64,000 nt of DNA from Erigeron canadensis (GCF_010389155.1 NC_057764.1:9176001-9240000); one strand, 5' to 3'. Positions 8,843-19,530 are shown, numbered from the stretch's first letter. Notes: generated by a model not told the origin, from the sequence alone. A program made the numbers and translations.

Positions 8843-11462
8843 GAGTTTCCTTATTTTGAGAACCATTTTAATTTTTGTAAGAACCATGACAATTCTTAAA
8901 TTATATATTTGTTCACATGTTCATTCACATGTGAAATGATATAAAAATGTATGTTGTAGAAGAAACTTTTTGAAAAAACAGCCTTTTATAAACTTGTGAA
9001 TGAATTTGTTAACATTTTCTATTCACATGTGACAAACGACTATATATAAGGTTTTGAAAAAAAGATTAGTCTACAACATATAATTTTATAACGTTTCACA
9101 TGTCAATGAACAAAAAAAACATGTGATCCAATATAAATTTTAGGAGTTCTCACGGTTCTTACAAAAAATGGGTTCGCAAAATTTTCATATTTTGAGAACC
9201 AATTTTTTTTAAAAAATCATGAGAACTCTTAAATTATATATATTTATTCACAAGTTTTTTTTTTGTTAATTCACATGTGAAATGATATAAAAATGTATGT
9301 TGTAAGACATATGTTATGCAGAGGCGGTTCTCTTTAGGGGTCCGTGGGGGCCCGGGCCACCGCCATTTTTTCGTTTAGTAGTACTAATATACCCGTATTT
9401 CGTCCAAAATAATCTATAACTATTAAGTCGGCCTCCAAGGATTATTTTTGATACGTTTAATAAATTTAATAGTCCAACAAAATTTACCTTTTTGGTTTTT
9501 ATAACCCACAATTAACTTAGTCCATTCAAAATTTTATGTTTTAGCTTAGAATTCACAATCTACGTAACAAGGTCTTCCTTCCTTTTTTTAAATGTTAGGC
9601 TCCAGGGAAAAATAAAATTTACCTTTTTAGTTTTTATAACCGACAATTCACGTAGTCCATTCATAATTTTTATGTTTTAGCCAACAATCCACAACCCACG
9701 TAACAAGGTATTTCTCTTTGTAGTTTTTGTTGGTTAGAAACTATGTATTATTAATTTGAATGAAAAACTTAGATTATTAGTGTTATATTTGTTTGATCCG
9801 ACCCGATTAAGTGTATTTCATGACCATAATATAATAAGCAGAACATAGCGATGGTAAAAAAAAAATTTTGGCCCCCACCATTAAAAATTTTGAGATCTAC
9901 CACTGATGTTATGATCATGAAAATCTAATGTATTTGTGTATACATTATATTCAAATAAAACTCATGAAAATCTAATGTATACAATACATTAGATTCAAAT
10001 AAAACAAGTGCTACGCAAATAATATAATTCTTTTCTCTTAATTGAAATTGATATGATCATGAAAATCTAATGAATTTGTGTATAAACCAGTGCTCTATGA
10101 ATTTTCTTGAATTAGATTTATCATGATCTAATGATGTAAATTTATCGATTTGATTTATTTTATTTTAATATTAACCCAAAGATATAGATATGCTGTTGTC
10201 ATTCTAACTCATGTGTTATTTAACAGCTAGTGATAGAATTCTTCTCTTCTCTAATGAGTAACTTAGGAAATAAGTTCGAGTTTGTGGTACAACCCACACT
10301 ACATGACGGAATGACCGTCGGAGTTTCGTGGAAAATAGGTCTATTTAACAACTAATTAATATAACATCTAGACTCACTATTTTGTATTTGTTAGTCTCAA
10401 AAGGTTTTAGCTGAGACAGTTCCCAATTATGCAGAATGTTGCAAGACTCATCAACCAATTGGAAAAGGTTTTAGTTTCTATATGTGTCATATCTACCAAG
10501 GGAAGGTGCTTATAAGGTAATATTCACACCTCTGCCCTACAATCACCAAAAGGAATCGTAATACATATATATCAAACTTTCCTGCTGGTCCACAAACTGA
10601 CGTTTGGATCTTCTGTGTTATACTCCATATCTCTTTTTGACAGATGTTTAATTGCGATCCTTAATTTCTTCTTCCTGTTCCAATAAATTGTGTTCTTTGA
10701 TTTACTAAGAAGAACGTATTTTTCAGAAATGTCCTTTGAGTGTACAATGGTATGATCTATTTCGAACGAGCAAGATTTTTTAACCATCCACAACAACCAT
10801 ATTATATTGCACACGATGCACGTATAATGCATGCATCGTTGCGGATAGTAAAAAAATGTTGTTGATTTATCAATTATCTTTCAAAATACATGATACAATA
10901 ATATTTATGTAAAAGCATTATTATATATCAGTCATAATAACCCTAAAATACAGTTTTCTTTTTACAGGAACGTTGAGATGTTTTTGGAGCCATTTTCATA
11001 TATTGAACCCACTCGTTTGGTGAGAACTATTTTTCACTGCAAATTTATCACCATAGTTGCCAAAAAGACAGAAACCAATGTTTATCTTATAATGTCTTTT
11101 TAAATTTTATTCTGAACAAAATTTTTTATTATATTTATTAGTACAAAATTTATTGTCGCTTTTCAAAAAATACGGTAACTTACTCAATCTAATATTTCCG
11201 CCGACTTATGTTAGAAGTTAGCATGCATATATAGTTATTGCTTTACAAAAAGACCACGAGTCCAATGGTTTAAGAAGTGTTCGTTCTATTTTGGTAGAAA
11301 ATGATGGGACTTGTAGCAGGCATTGTGGGACAAATGGCTTCCCAGACAATACTCAAAGGCGAAAAGAAAAGAGCTGCATACGTTTTGTGGAGCCTATTCA
11401 CACTCGGATTGCTATTCACCGTTGTAAGGCTTTATCGATCTGCCACTCTTTGTAAACCATAG
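6364..11462 (+). CDS. NTF2-like superfamily protein, five exons
   Basis: Five exons splice in frame with GT-AG introns: 6364-6738, 10227-10338, 10435-10516, 10968-11019 and 11298-11462, giving 261 residues with a TAG stop at 11460-11462. Residues 1-75 are rich in Ser/Thr, Lys and Arg with few acids, like a chloroplast transit peptide. Residues from about 80 (RAVETILRLYEAIKNK) to about 215 match the NTF2/SnoaL-like fold as I know it from plant proteins, with landmarks MTVGVSWKI, IGKGFSFYMC and RNVEMFLEP. A single hydrophobic segment near the C-terminus (AAYVLWSLFTLGLLFTVV) suggests membrane anchoring. Intron phases are consistent throughout and no stop interrupts the frame. The function of this subfamily is unknown to me. 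Intron 1 (3,488 bp) is loaded with small transposons. I chose the ATG at 6364 because it keeps the transit-like region in frame. Confidence 0.85.
7860..8130 (-). mobile_element. Small non-autonomous Helitron in intron 1
   Basis: On the minus strand it starts A|TCTATAATACTATATAAAAC and ends with a GC-rich hairpin around CCGCGCAATGC, then GTCTAG|T. These are the TC start, 3' hairpin, CTAG end and A/T insertion dinucleotide of plant Helitrons. At 271 bp it codes for nothing. A related copy lies at 56155-56431, also on the minus strand. Confidence 0.7.
8291..8478. mobile_element. MITE 1 in intron 1
   Basis: A 188-bp unit with long imperfect terminal inverted repeats. The left end GGGAAAAGTGAATATAAGG matches the complement of the right end, and both arms continue into a shared CCTAAGCTTAG block. 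It is embedded in AT repeats, so target duplications cannot be read. No coding content. Confidence 0.65.
8497..8681. mobile_element. MITE 2 in intron 1, related to MITE 1
   Basis: Same plan as the previous element: left end GAAAATATGTGACTGTTAGA, right end the complement of GAAAAAAGTGAATATATGCA, with internal AAGCTTAATTATCTAACAACC. It is more diverged. The pair sits head to tail, separated only by an AT microsatellite. Confidence 0.55.
8682..8949. repeat. Foldback repeat 1 with TC/TA loop
   Basis: Two arms of about 110-125 bases are near-perfect complements around a pyrimidine and TA microsatellite at about 8795-8840. The arms contain GAGTTTCCTTATTTTGAG and the ends contain ATTTTTATATCATTT. 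Such a structure would extrude or transcribe as one long hairpin inside intron 1. Confidence 0.7.
8950..9304. repeat. Foldback repeats 2 and 3, same family
   Basis: A short foldback (about 8950-9082, ends TATGTTGTAGA and complement) is followed by a longer one (9072-9304). The latter repeats the arm blocks of foldback 1: TTCACATGTGAAATGATA, GAGAACC and TTAAATTATAT. The three units form a tandem run of palindromes sharing the outer word TACAACATA. No coding content. Confidence 0.6.
9319..9905. mobile_element. hAT-type non-autonomous element in intron 1
   Basis: Starts CAGAGGCGGTTCTC and ends in the complement of CAGTGGTAGATCTC, the CAG(A/T)GG termini of plant hAT elements. A perfect 8-bp target duplication, ATGTTATG, flanks it at 9311-9318 and 9906-9913. 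The 587-bp interior has two related AAATTTACCTTTTT-type segments (about 9480 and 9608) and no transposase. Confidence 0.85.
9906..10226. other. Remainder of intron 1 with short dispersed repeats
   Basis: AT-rich intron DNA with three copies of ATCATGAAAATCTAATG or close variants (about 9913, 9961, 10054). The consensus acceptor TTATTTAACAG lies at the end. Nothing else recognised. Confidence 0.6.
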
Positions 11463-11960
11463 AATCACATTTTCCATACGAGAGATTTCACTACAAACTG
11501 TCTCGATCTTTACAGCAGTATATTTCTTTGTGTCTGTTTGTAACACCCCAATTAAGAAGAGATAATCGGATGTCACAAAAAAAGCACAACATGACATGAA
11601 ATTACATAGATATTACTATATGAACAAAAAAAAAACACAATTAAATTAAATGTACCTAGTACTTTATTACATAATTTCTTTCAAGACATCCAGGCTTTTT
11701 AGCCAAAGTCTCTCTAATGGAAGATGCTCTAACCTCCTTATCCAATCTGTAAGCTCTAGCAGCCTCAACCTTAGATATGTCAACACGAAGTTGGTGGGTT
11801 CGTAAGTTGTTGCACAAATGACTAGTAATGAACATGAAAACCTTGTCGATTCTTTAACCTTAGTTTTGTACAACTTATAAGAGCGCGCAAGAGTTACCCA
11901 TCAAATATCTCAATGTCTCAAATGTCACAAATGTCACGTATGTCCAATTAAACACACAAC
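11463..11960. other. 3' flank of the NTF2-like gene
   Basis: About 500 bases with no recognised gene. A minus-strand frame at 11667-11873 was noted, but I know no family for it. The last 8 bases (CACACAAC, 11953-11960) are the left target duplication of the next element. Confidence 0.5.
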
Positions 11961-12847
11961 CAGGGGTGGAACCAGGAATTCCGATTGATGGGGGTCGAGT
12001 GACGAAAGTTATTGTCGACTCGTGACTAGCTATTGTCGACTCGAGATCCGCATACTGCCCAATTGAATGTCATTGTGATATCTTAAATGCTAACTACTAT
12101 TTTTGTTGTTCAAAATATATGGTATATATATATATATTAGTTTTAACTTATTCGCAATTTTTTATTAGTCGAGTTGTAGAATATTATCATAATCTGTTTT
12201 AGTTAAAAGATATCATGATTATTTTAGTTTTAAACAACTTGATACATCATGAATACAGTAAAAGAAAATAGAGAAAAATATTTATAAAAATTTAATAGTT
12301 ATAACATCAAGTAATTTGCGTTATAACTAATATCTTTGAGTTAATTAGCTAATAACTTTAAAACTTAAAACCAATTCCATCCTTTTTCTTTCAAGTTAAT
12401 TACTCATAAAAATACAAAAATAAAAACAATTAAACTTATTAATGAATATCTTTTTACCCTTGGAGTGTGGTTGCCAGCAAGAAGCCACTACTACTATTTC
12501 TTCTCTTTTTTTCCATCCTTTTCTTTTATTCCCCCTCTCTACTTCTGTACTTAATATATATTTATCTCTCAAACAGTCTCACTCTCTGTTTCCAAAAATG
12601 ATCGACGAAGGACTGAGGGATGCCGGAAACCACGCAAATAAACCCACCATTGATATTATCATATATACACGTGACCAAAATCCTCACAACAAGGTGAATA
12701 TATACTATTTCCATCATTTTTGAACTCATTGAAGGGGGCTAATTATATAAAACTTAGGAAAATTTTCAATCAGAGTGTGAAAAATCTGTTGCATTTTACA
12801 GCTATTGGGGGAGGCTTGGCACCCCAGCCCCCTTGTTTCCGCCACTG
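11961..12847. mobile_element. hAT-type non-autonomous element 2, with an exon-like insert
   Basis: Begins CAGGGGTGGAACCAGG and ends in the complement of CAGTGGCGGAAACAAGG, again hAT-like termini. A perfect 8-bp duplication CACACAAC (11953-11960, 12848-12855) flanks the 887-bp unit. No transposase is present. From 12598 a short open frame (starting MIDEGLRDAGN) runs for 32 codons to an AAG|GTGAAT that resembles a splice donor, preceded by a CT-rich stretch like a 5' UTR. This may be a captured host first exon; the family is not recognised. Confidence 0.85.
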
Positions 12848-12855
12848 CACACAAC

Positions 12856-13118
12856 CAAATAATATGCACATACACACAATGACCCTAATGAACATAATTG
12901 TCGAGACTAATACCCGGATCGCTTCCTAAGCGCACTAATGAACCACGATTCCATGAGCACAAGCCGACTTGGTACCAAGTAATGAACAATTATATAAATG
13001 AACAGCTCAATGACGGTATATATTGTACATAAATAAAATAGAAATCAACAAATTGTTAGAAAAATATATGTATATTTTTTACCCAAAGCATGTAAAAGAG
13101 GGGTTACAAAACTCACCT
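12856..13118. other. Intergenic, nothing recognised
   Basis: Short AT-rich spacer between the hAT element and the 75-bp tandem duplication. Confidence 0.5.
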
Positions 13119-13268
13119 GATAAGATGAACAAGTCTAAATGATCTAGGATAATGAACTTGTACACAACGAATAGATGCTCACTTATAATATGCGATAAGA
13201 TGAACAAGTCTAAATGATCTAGGATAATGAACTTGTACACAACGAATAGATGCTCACTTATAATATGC
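13119..13268. repeat. 75-bp tandem duplication
   Basis: 13119-13193 and 13194-13268 are essentially identical and begin GATAAGATGAACAAGTC. Because 75 is a multiple of three, the minus strand shows a 25-residue repeat, but there is no sign of a real gene. Confidence 0.9.
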
Positions 13269-13364
13269 ACTCGAACCATCCAAATGTACATGTGTATCAC
13301 ACTATGACAAATTACACAGTAAGTACGAGAACCCAATTGTACATGTCTATGCCTAATATTAGTG

Positions 13365-13663
13365 GCCAACAAGGAGTTAGCCTAGTGGTAAGGAAAACAC
13401 TTGGTGACCTTAAGGTCTCGGGTTCCATTCCTGCTGGGCACAAAAATTTAATTCTTTCAAGGTATCCGTTACCAATGAAGCCTAGACCCACATGTGAAGT
13501 TTAAATACGCAGGTTCGATCCTTTGGGGTGACCACATTACGTGGGAATTAGGATGGACGTATTGTACCGACATCGTATGGCTCAAACGAGTGAGTTGATG
13601 GGTATCCAATTGTGGTACTAGGGCTAGGATTTCGTCCATTACCCTTCTCTTTTTTTTTTTTTT
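13365..13663 (+). mobile_element. SINE with tRNA-like head and T-rich tail
   Basis: The head carries RNA polymerase III promoter words at tRNA-like spacing: A box TAGCCTAGTGG (13378-13388) and B box GGTTCCATTCC (13421-13431). The unit ends in a run of T, as in Au-type plant SINEs. Flanking copies of TGCCTAATATTAGTG (13350-13364) and TGCCTAATAATAGTG (13664-13678) are a target duplication with one mismatch. No protein is encoded. Confidence 0.85.
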
Positions 13664-13775
13664 TGCCTAATAATAGTGTCTTAAGAAATGCCATTAGTTT
13701 ATTTAGAAAATGTTTATGTATTTAACTTAATTGACTTAGAGTTATAAACTATTGTTGACCAACTTTACGAGTTTA

Positions 13776-13937
13776 GACCATTTGAGTGTTTCTGACCATT
13801 CGATTGTTTTTGCCCATTTGTGTGTTCCAGACCATTTGAGTGTTCTTACTGATCTGAGTGTTGCTGACCATTTGAGTGTTCTTGCCGATTAGAGTGTGTT
13901 CCTGGCCATTTGAGTGTTTCTAACCATTTGAGTGTTT
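13776..13937. repeat. Minisatellite with a unit of about 20-23 bp
   Basis: About seven diverged copies of GACCATTTGAGTGTTTCT stand in a row. The array stops exactly where homology to the right LTR of element H begins, so it adjoins, or replaced, the missing end of the left LTR. Confidence 0.75.
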
Positions 13938-14982
13938 TTATAATGAAAATAAGCAACAAAAACAAGACAATAAAAGTAAAAGATAGATAAAGAATCCACC
14001 ACCTATATTCGTAAAGGCCAAGCCACATGAATCAAGGATAAAGGAAAGACTCCAACCCACTACTATGTTTGATAAAGATTGAGTCACCACAAACACAGAT
14101 AAAGGAATCGAAGATTTAAGATCTCACCACTATATTTGATAAAGGACGAACTACCACAAATATAGATAAAGGGATCACTCTAAACCACCAAGATCAAAGA
14201 TCTATAAAGGTAAATGAAGATGTTTGTAAGAAATAGAGGCTCCTCTATTAATTTCATTCAATTTTAACATAATCTGATTTTACAATGAGAAACAAAACCC
14301 CTATTTATAGCCACACAAACTATTTCCTATAAATTAACGAAATAATAATAAAATAATAAAAGGCTGTCATGGGTAAAGGACAAACACTAATTTATTAACC
14401 AATAGGAAATGAACAAGTAAGGCTTATAGAAAGATTTCTTCTGCATGTGGACCACAAACAGTTAGAAATAACGTTGTCACACATTCCTTTCTTCTTCTTA
14501 TCAACAAATGTCATTCCTTCTTTATTGGACCCAACAAACAAACGACTGAAACAAACTTTATTAAGGAAACTGAAGAACTAATTAATATCTGGTCTTCCAC
14601 TTGAGACTTAAATCTGGAGCATCCATCTGGGGACAAACTGACACTGGTCGCTGAGGTGCTTCAGTGGAGAACTTCTTTGACGGATGTTTTTGGAGACTCT
14701 TTCCACTAAAGAAGTGTTACTACTGATGGGTGAACTAGTTCAGTGAATACTAGTCTTTAGTGGGCTATTGATGGCAGAATTAGCATGGCTTGTTCAGATG
14801 ACATCACTTACTCAGAATTATGCTTCAGTTCAGATGACCTCTTTAGTCCAGAAGTGTACTTCAGCGCAGAATTTAACTTCATTTCAGAATCTTCTTTTGT
14901 CTCAGAAATTCCCATCAGTTCATGTGACTCGCTCAGTTCACTGGCGTCGATCAGTTCATTGAATCTGGTCATTTCTGCATCA
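13937..14982 (-). repeat. 3' LTR of element H, outer end deleted
   Basis: Matches 18490-19530 closely. The terminal TGATGCG...-type segment (18412-18489 in the other copy) is absent and the minisatellite stands there instead. On the minus strand it begins TGATGCAGAAATGACC, right after the polypurine tract at 14983-14997 (AAGGGGAGAA on the minus strand). Confidence 0.88.
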
Positions 14983-15370
14983 TTCTCCCCTTATCAGTAA
15001 AACTTGGCCCGTAGAAATGTTCAGTGAGGATCTCTCCAGTCTTGTTAATGCCAAAATAGCCAGCCAAACCTCCTCCATGTGCCTCCCTTATTAGTAAATC
15101 TCTGATGGAACCTCTTGGAATACACAACTTACCATTTTTAAACAAGAAACCCACCTGAACAACATATGGTCCTTTCTGGTGTTCTTCAGTGAGACGATCA
15201 GAAAAGTCTGGATCAGCAGCATACAACTCCTTAATGAAAGAAAATCGAAGAATTCTTTCTTCCAGGATTGATAACAATGAATATCTTCTGGAAAGTGCAT
15301 CAGCAACAACATTACCTACTACATCTTTATGTTTAGAAACAAATGAATAAGATTGCAGAAATTCCACTCA
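14983..15370 (-). pseudogene. pol: Element H RNase H/integrase junction, integrase truncated
   Basis: One frame reads the end of RNase H (VVADALSRRY, the conserved linker of gypsy elements) and the start of the integrase zinc-binding domain (IREAHGGGLAGYFGINKT). It then meets the polypurine tract. The two cysteines of the HHCC motif and the whole D,D-35-E core are missing. The deletion joins the integrase head directly to the 3' end of the element. Confidence 0.85.
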
Positions 15371-16600
15371 TTTTGCATGTCTGACATTAAGCTTGTGTTG
15401 ACCATTAATAAACTTCAGTGCTTCATGATCTAGAAAATAAGACAAACTTCTTCGGCTATAGATAAAAAGACCAGTGATTAATTGCACGAATAATTGCATA
15501 AAATTCCTGATCGTAAGTACTATATTTCAATTTGGAACCATCAAGTTTTTCACTGAAATAAGCAACTGGATGCCCTAACTGTACCAAAATTGCACATATA
15601 CCTACTCCACTGGCGTCACATTCTAACTTTAACAATTGATCAAAATCTGGCAAAGATAGAACTGGAGCTGAAATGAGCTTTTTCCTCAGTGACTCAAATG
15701 CTAATTGGGTTGAACTTGGCCAGTTAAATACACCTTTCTTCAGGCAATCAGTAATGGGAGCCACAACTGTAGAAAAATTCTTGATAAATCTTCTATAAAA
15801 AGATGTCAGTCCATAAAAACTTCTTATTTCTGTGATGGTAGTAGGAACTGGCCATGATCTAATGGCTTCTACTTTTAATAGATCCATGGAAATACCTTCT
15901 TTTGACACCACATACCCAAGGAAAATTACACTTTCTACCATAAAATCACATTTCTCAAGTTTACCATACAACTGGTGTTTCCTCAGTAATTCAAATACTT
16001 TTCGTAAATGATTAATATGTTCAGCTTCAGATTTTGAATATACAAGAATATCATCAAAGTAAACAACAATAAACTGACCAATGAGTGGTTTGAGAACTTC
16101 ATTCATTAAACTCATAAACGTACTGGAGCATTAGATAAACCAAAAGGCATTACTAACCATTCATAAAGGCCTTCTTTGATTTTGAAAGCAGTCTTCCACT
16201 CATCTCCATCTCTCATTCTAGTCTGGTGATAACCACTTCTAAGATCAACTTTAGAAAACACACTGGAGCCGTGTAACTCATCAAGCATATCATCCAATCT
16301 GGGAATGGGATATCTATACTTAATAGTTATATTATTTATGGCTCTACTGTCAACACACATTCTCATTGAACCAGGAGAGCTGGGATTGAACAAGGATTCA
16401 TACTAGCTCTCACATAACCCTTCTCAACCAACTCATCCACCTGCGTTTGCAACTCCTTTTCCTCAGTTGGTGAACATCTGTAAGCAGCTTTGTTTGGAAG
16501 AACTGAACCGGGGACCAGATCAGTCTGGTGTTCGATACCTCTTACTAGTGGCAAACCTTCAGGTAGGTCTTCACGGAAAACATAATTCCTTCAGTAGAGA
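15371..16600 (-). pseudogene. pol: Element H reverse transcriptase and RNase H
   Basis: Two overlapping frames give the RT fingers ([20 protein letters not shown]), the [17 protein letters not shown] block with the first catalytic Asp, the palm motif VYFDDILVYS, and the RNase H-like region (LECDASGVGICAIL). The frame breaks near 16112-16120 and the RNase H frame ends in a stop at 15456. The YFDD motif is intact, but the enzyme as encoded is not continuous. Confidence 0.92.
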
Positions 16601-17190
16601 CTTCAGGAGACTGGGGACTCTAGTAAACTCCTTGTCTTCAGTACGTTCAAGCACCAGTAACATCATAACTGGAGAGCCTCCAGTTAATTCTTCTTCAACT
16701 TCAGTTTGAGACATAAATAAAGACTTGCTGGGTGGCTTTTTCTTATTTATTTTCAATAGTTTGTTGGGTTTCAGAGAGGTCATAGTGACCTTCTTCCCAC
16801 TTACAAATAATGAATTAGAATTCATGCGACCATTATGAAATACATAATTATCAAATAACCAAGGTCTACCCAATAAAATATAGGAAGCATCTATAGGAAC
16901 AACATCACCAACAATTTCATCTTGATAAATAGGTCTAATGGAAAAAGGAATAGTAACTTGTCGATTACCTTTTACCTTAGATCCTTTATTGAGCCATTTT
17001 AAAGGTGAGGATGCTTTACTGTAGGTAGTTCCAGCTTCTCTACCATGTAGGTTGAAGCAGCATTAGCATAACTCCCACCATCAATGATCAGATCACACAC
17101 CTTGCCTTTAACAGTACATCTGGAGTGAAAAATATTCTCCCTCTGGGCAGTATCAGTTACAACTTCATCAGTATGCATCACTCTTCAGAC
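16601..17190 (-). pseudogene. pol: Element H protease region
   Basis: Retropepsin-like protease with LIIDGGSYANAAS as the active-site loop. The usual D-S/T-G appears as D-G-G, as in a number of plant gypsy elements. The downstream stretch GRPWLFDN is the linker often seen before gypsy RT (GRPWQYD). Frames change several times. Confidence 0.75.
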
Positions 17191-18287
17191 TACCAGCATT
17201 TCTCCAACATCTGCACCTACATATGCCTCTTCACTTTCATCATCATCATATAGTGGTTCCCCTTCTTCAGTATCAACATCTGGCAAGCTTTCAATCTCCT
17301 TAGCAGTGAGTGCTCTCTAGTTGGGGCATTGTGCCTAGAAGTGACCAAAACCATGGGACTTAAAACATTTTCTTTCAACTGGCTCTTTTAATCCTCCAGT
17401 TTCCTTTTCTTTGCCTCTGACAGACGGTTGACCAATTGCACTGGGCTTCAAAACTGGTTGACTGGAATTGGAAGAGGCCTTAGCAAAAGGTTTGTACTAG
17501 ACCTTCTTATTCAGTTGTTTTTCAATCTGGAGGGCCAGTTTCCAAGCACCTTCGTATGTCCAGATGGGCTGCAATTCTAACTTCTCAGCAATGGTAGCAC
17601 TCAACCCACCAAGGAATCTGGAGATAGTATGCTCTTCAGTTTCTTTCACACCAGTTCGAGTCTTTAGTTGCTCGAATTCTCTAATATACTCCACAACATC
17701 TTTTGCACCTTGCTTCAGATTGTTCATCTGAAGATACTGATCTTGCTTGTACGACTGGGAACAAATCTTTTTAGCATGACTTCTTTCAGTTTGGACCAGG
17801 TCTTGATTTTGCTTTTACCTTTATATTCTCTTCCAGATTTCATATTATCATACCAGGATGAAGCATATTCAACCTAATAATGGCAACTTTAAAACATTTT
17901 CTTTTTATCATCATAACCTTTTATTTCCACAATTCTATCCATAACCTGAACACATTCAAAGTATTCGTTTGGCTTAGAAGAACCAACAAATTCTGGTGGA
18001 TCTATCTTAATATCTTTAGTATCATAAACCTTTTGTCTCTTATGCCTTCTTCTAGACTGATTACACTCATCAGAATCACTAGAAGATCTATGTGTACTAT
18101 CAGATCTCTCACTAGGATCTTGAGACTCTTCATCTCATTCACCTACAACACGTTCTCTATTCACCCTTAAACCACCATCTTCTAATAGATTAAGAAATCT
18201 ACCAAATGTTTCTTGTAGATCTTCAATCTGCCTATCTCTCCTAGCATTATGAGTTTCTTCTAATGTCATATTTCTCCTAAAACCCAT
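17191..18287 (-). pseudogene. gag: Element H gag with degenerate zinc knuckle
   Basis: The ATG on the minus strand at 18287 starts a Gag protein (MGFRRNMTLEETH). The retrotransposon-Gag core lies at about 17497-17900 (DVVEYIREFEQLKTRTG, ISRFLGGLSATIAEKLELQ). A TGA near 18138 and further breaks interrupt it. The knuckle near 17340-17380 reads CFKSH.GFGHF then a stop and QC, so the second Cys has become Ser and the motif is broken. Upstream polar residues with an SDS/RSS-rich stretch are typical of gypsy Gag N-termini. Confidence 0.82.
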
Positions 18288-18391
18288 TAATAAACAACAA
18301 TAACATATCTAAACAAGGACAAACAGATCTAATCTGACCCAACAAACCAAACAACAACTAAGGACTAAAAGATTAAGAAACCCTTTTGGAA

Positions 18392-18407
18392 CCTAGTTTT
18401 GATACCA
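18392..18407 (-). other. Primer-binding site of element H
   Basis: Minus-strand TGGTATCAAAACTAGG lies four bases from the LTR edge and matches the start of the initiator tRNA-Met primer site (TGGTATCA). Confidence 0.75.
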
Positions 18408-18411
18408 AATT

Positions 18412-19530
18412 TGATGCGTAAAACACGCAAAACTGAGACACAGCGGAATTAATAACAACTTGAAATACTAATTTTGGTATTTTCTGAATTTATAATGAAT
18501 ACAAGCAACAAAAACAAGACAATAAAAGTAAATGAAAGATAAAGAATCCACCACCAAGATTCGTAAAGGCCAAGCCACTGGAATCAAGGATACAGGAAAC
18601 ACTCCAACCCACCACTATGTTTGATAAAGATCGAGTCACCACAAACACAGTTAAAGGAATCGAAGATTTAAGATCTCACCACCATATCTGATAAAGGACA
18701 AACCACCACAAATACAGATAAAGGGATCACTCCAAACCACCAAGATCAAAGATCTATAAAGGTAAATGAAGATTTTTGTAAGAAATAAAGGCTGTTCTAT
18801 TAATTTCATTCAGTTTTAACATAATCTGGTTTTACAATGAGAAACAAAACCCTATTTATAGCCACACAAACTATTTCCTAGGAGTTAACGAAATAATAAT
18901 AAAATAATAAAAGGCTGTCATAGGTAAAGGACAACCACTAATTTATTAGCTATTAGGAAATGAACAAGCAAGGCTTCTAGAAAGATTCCTTTAGCAAATG
19001 GACCCACAAACCGTTAGAAATAACGTTGTCACACATTCCTTCCTTCTTCTTGTCAATAGCTGTCATTCCTTCTTTATTGGACCCCACAAACAAACGACTG
19101 AAACAAACTTTATTAAGGAAACTGGAGAACTAATATCTGGTCTTGCACTTGAGACTTAAATCTAGAGCATCCATCTGGAGACAAACTGACACTGGTCACT
19201 AAGGAGCTTCAGTGGAGAACTTCTCTAATGGATGTTTCTGGAGACTCTTTCCACTGAAGAAGTGTTACCATTGATGGCTGAACTGGTTCAGTGAACACTA
19301 GTCTGAACTGGGCTATTGTTGGTAGAATCAACATGGCTTGTTCAGATGGCATCACTTGCTCAGAATTCTGCTTCAGTTTAGATGACCTCTTTATTCGAGA
19401 AATGGATTTCAACTCAGAATTTAACTTAATTTCAGAATCTTCTTTTGTCTAAGAAATTCCCATCAGTTCATGTGACTCGCTCAGTTCACTGGCGTTGATC
19501 AGTTCATTGAATCTGGTCATTTCTGCATCA
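18412..19530 (-). repeat. 5' LTR of element H (complete)
   Basis: 1,119 bp with matching short inverted ends: TGATGC on one side and GCATCA on the other. On the minus strand it is followed by the primer site. The outer 5 bases TTTAC (19531-19535) would be the target duplication, but the other side is lost. Confidence 0.88.

Larger units (their letters stand above)
13937..19530 (-). mobile_element. Element H: defective Ty3/gypsy LTR retrotransposon
   Basis: Minus-strand element in the order LTR, primer site, gag, protease, RT, RNase H, integrase head, polypurine tract, LTR. This is the Ty3/gypsy order, and the RT/RNase H words resemble chromovirus-type elements. The left (3') LTR lacks about 78 bases at its outer end, so no target duplication can be read. 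The integrase catalytic core and C-terminus are missing. Several stops and frame changes interrupt the coding region. It cannot be autonomous. Confidence 0.9.

Noticed and set aside
11536..11560. TGTAACACCCC, possible start of another long LTR
   Set aside because: No matching end, target duplication or related interior was found.
11667..11873. 68-codon minus-strand ORF after the NTF2-like gene
   Set aside because: Another minus-strand frame here also looks coding-like (DISKVEAARAYRLD), but I recognise no family and see no splice context, so it is not called a gene.
13079..13372. 97-codon minus-strand ORF with a 25-residue repeat
   Set aside because: Created by the 75-bp tandem duplication; no other coding sign.
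14768..15000. Short Ser-rich plus-strand ORFs
   Set aside because: They lie in the LTR of element H, in CAGTTCAGA-type repeats; not a gene.
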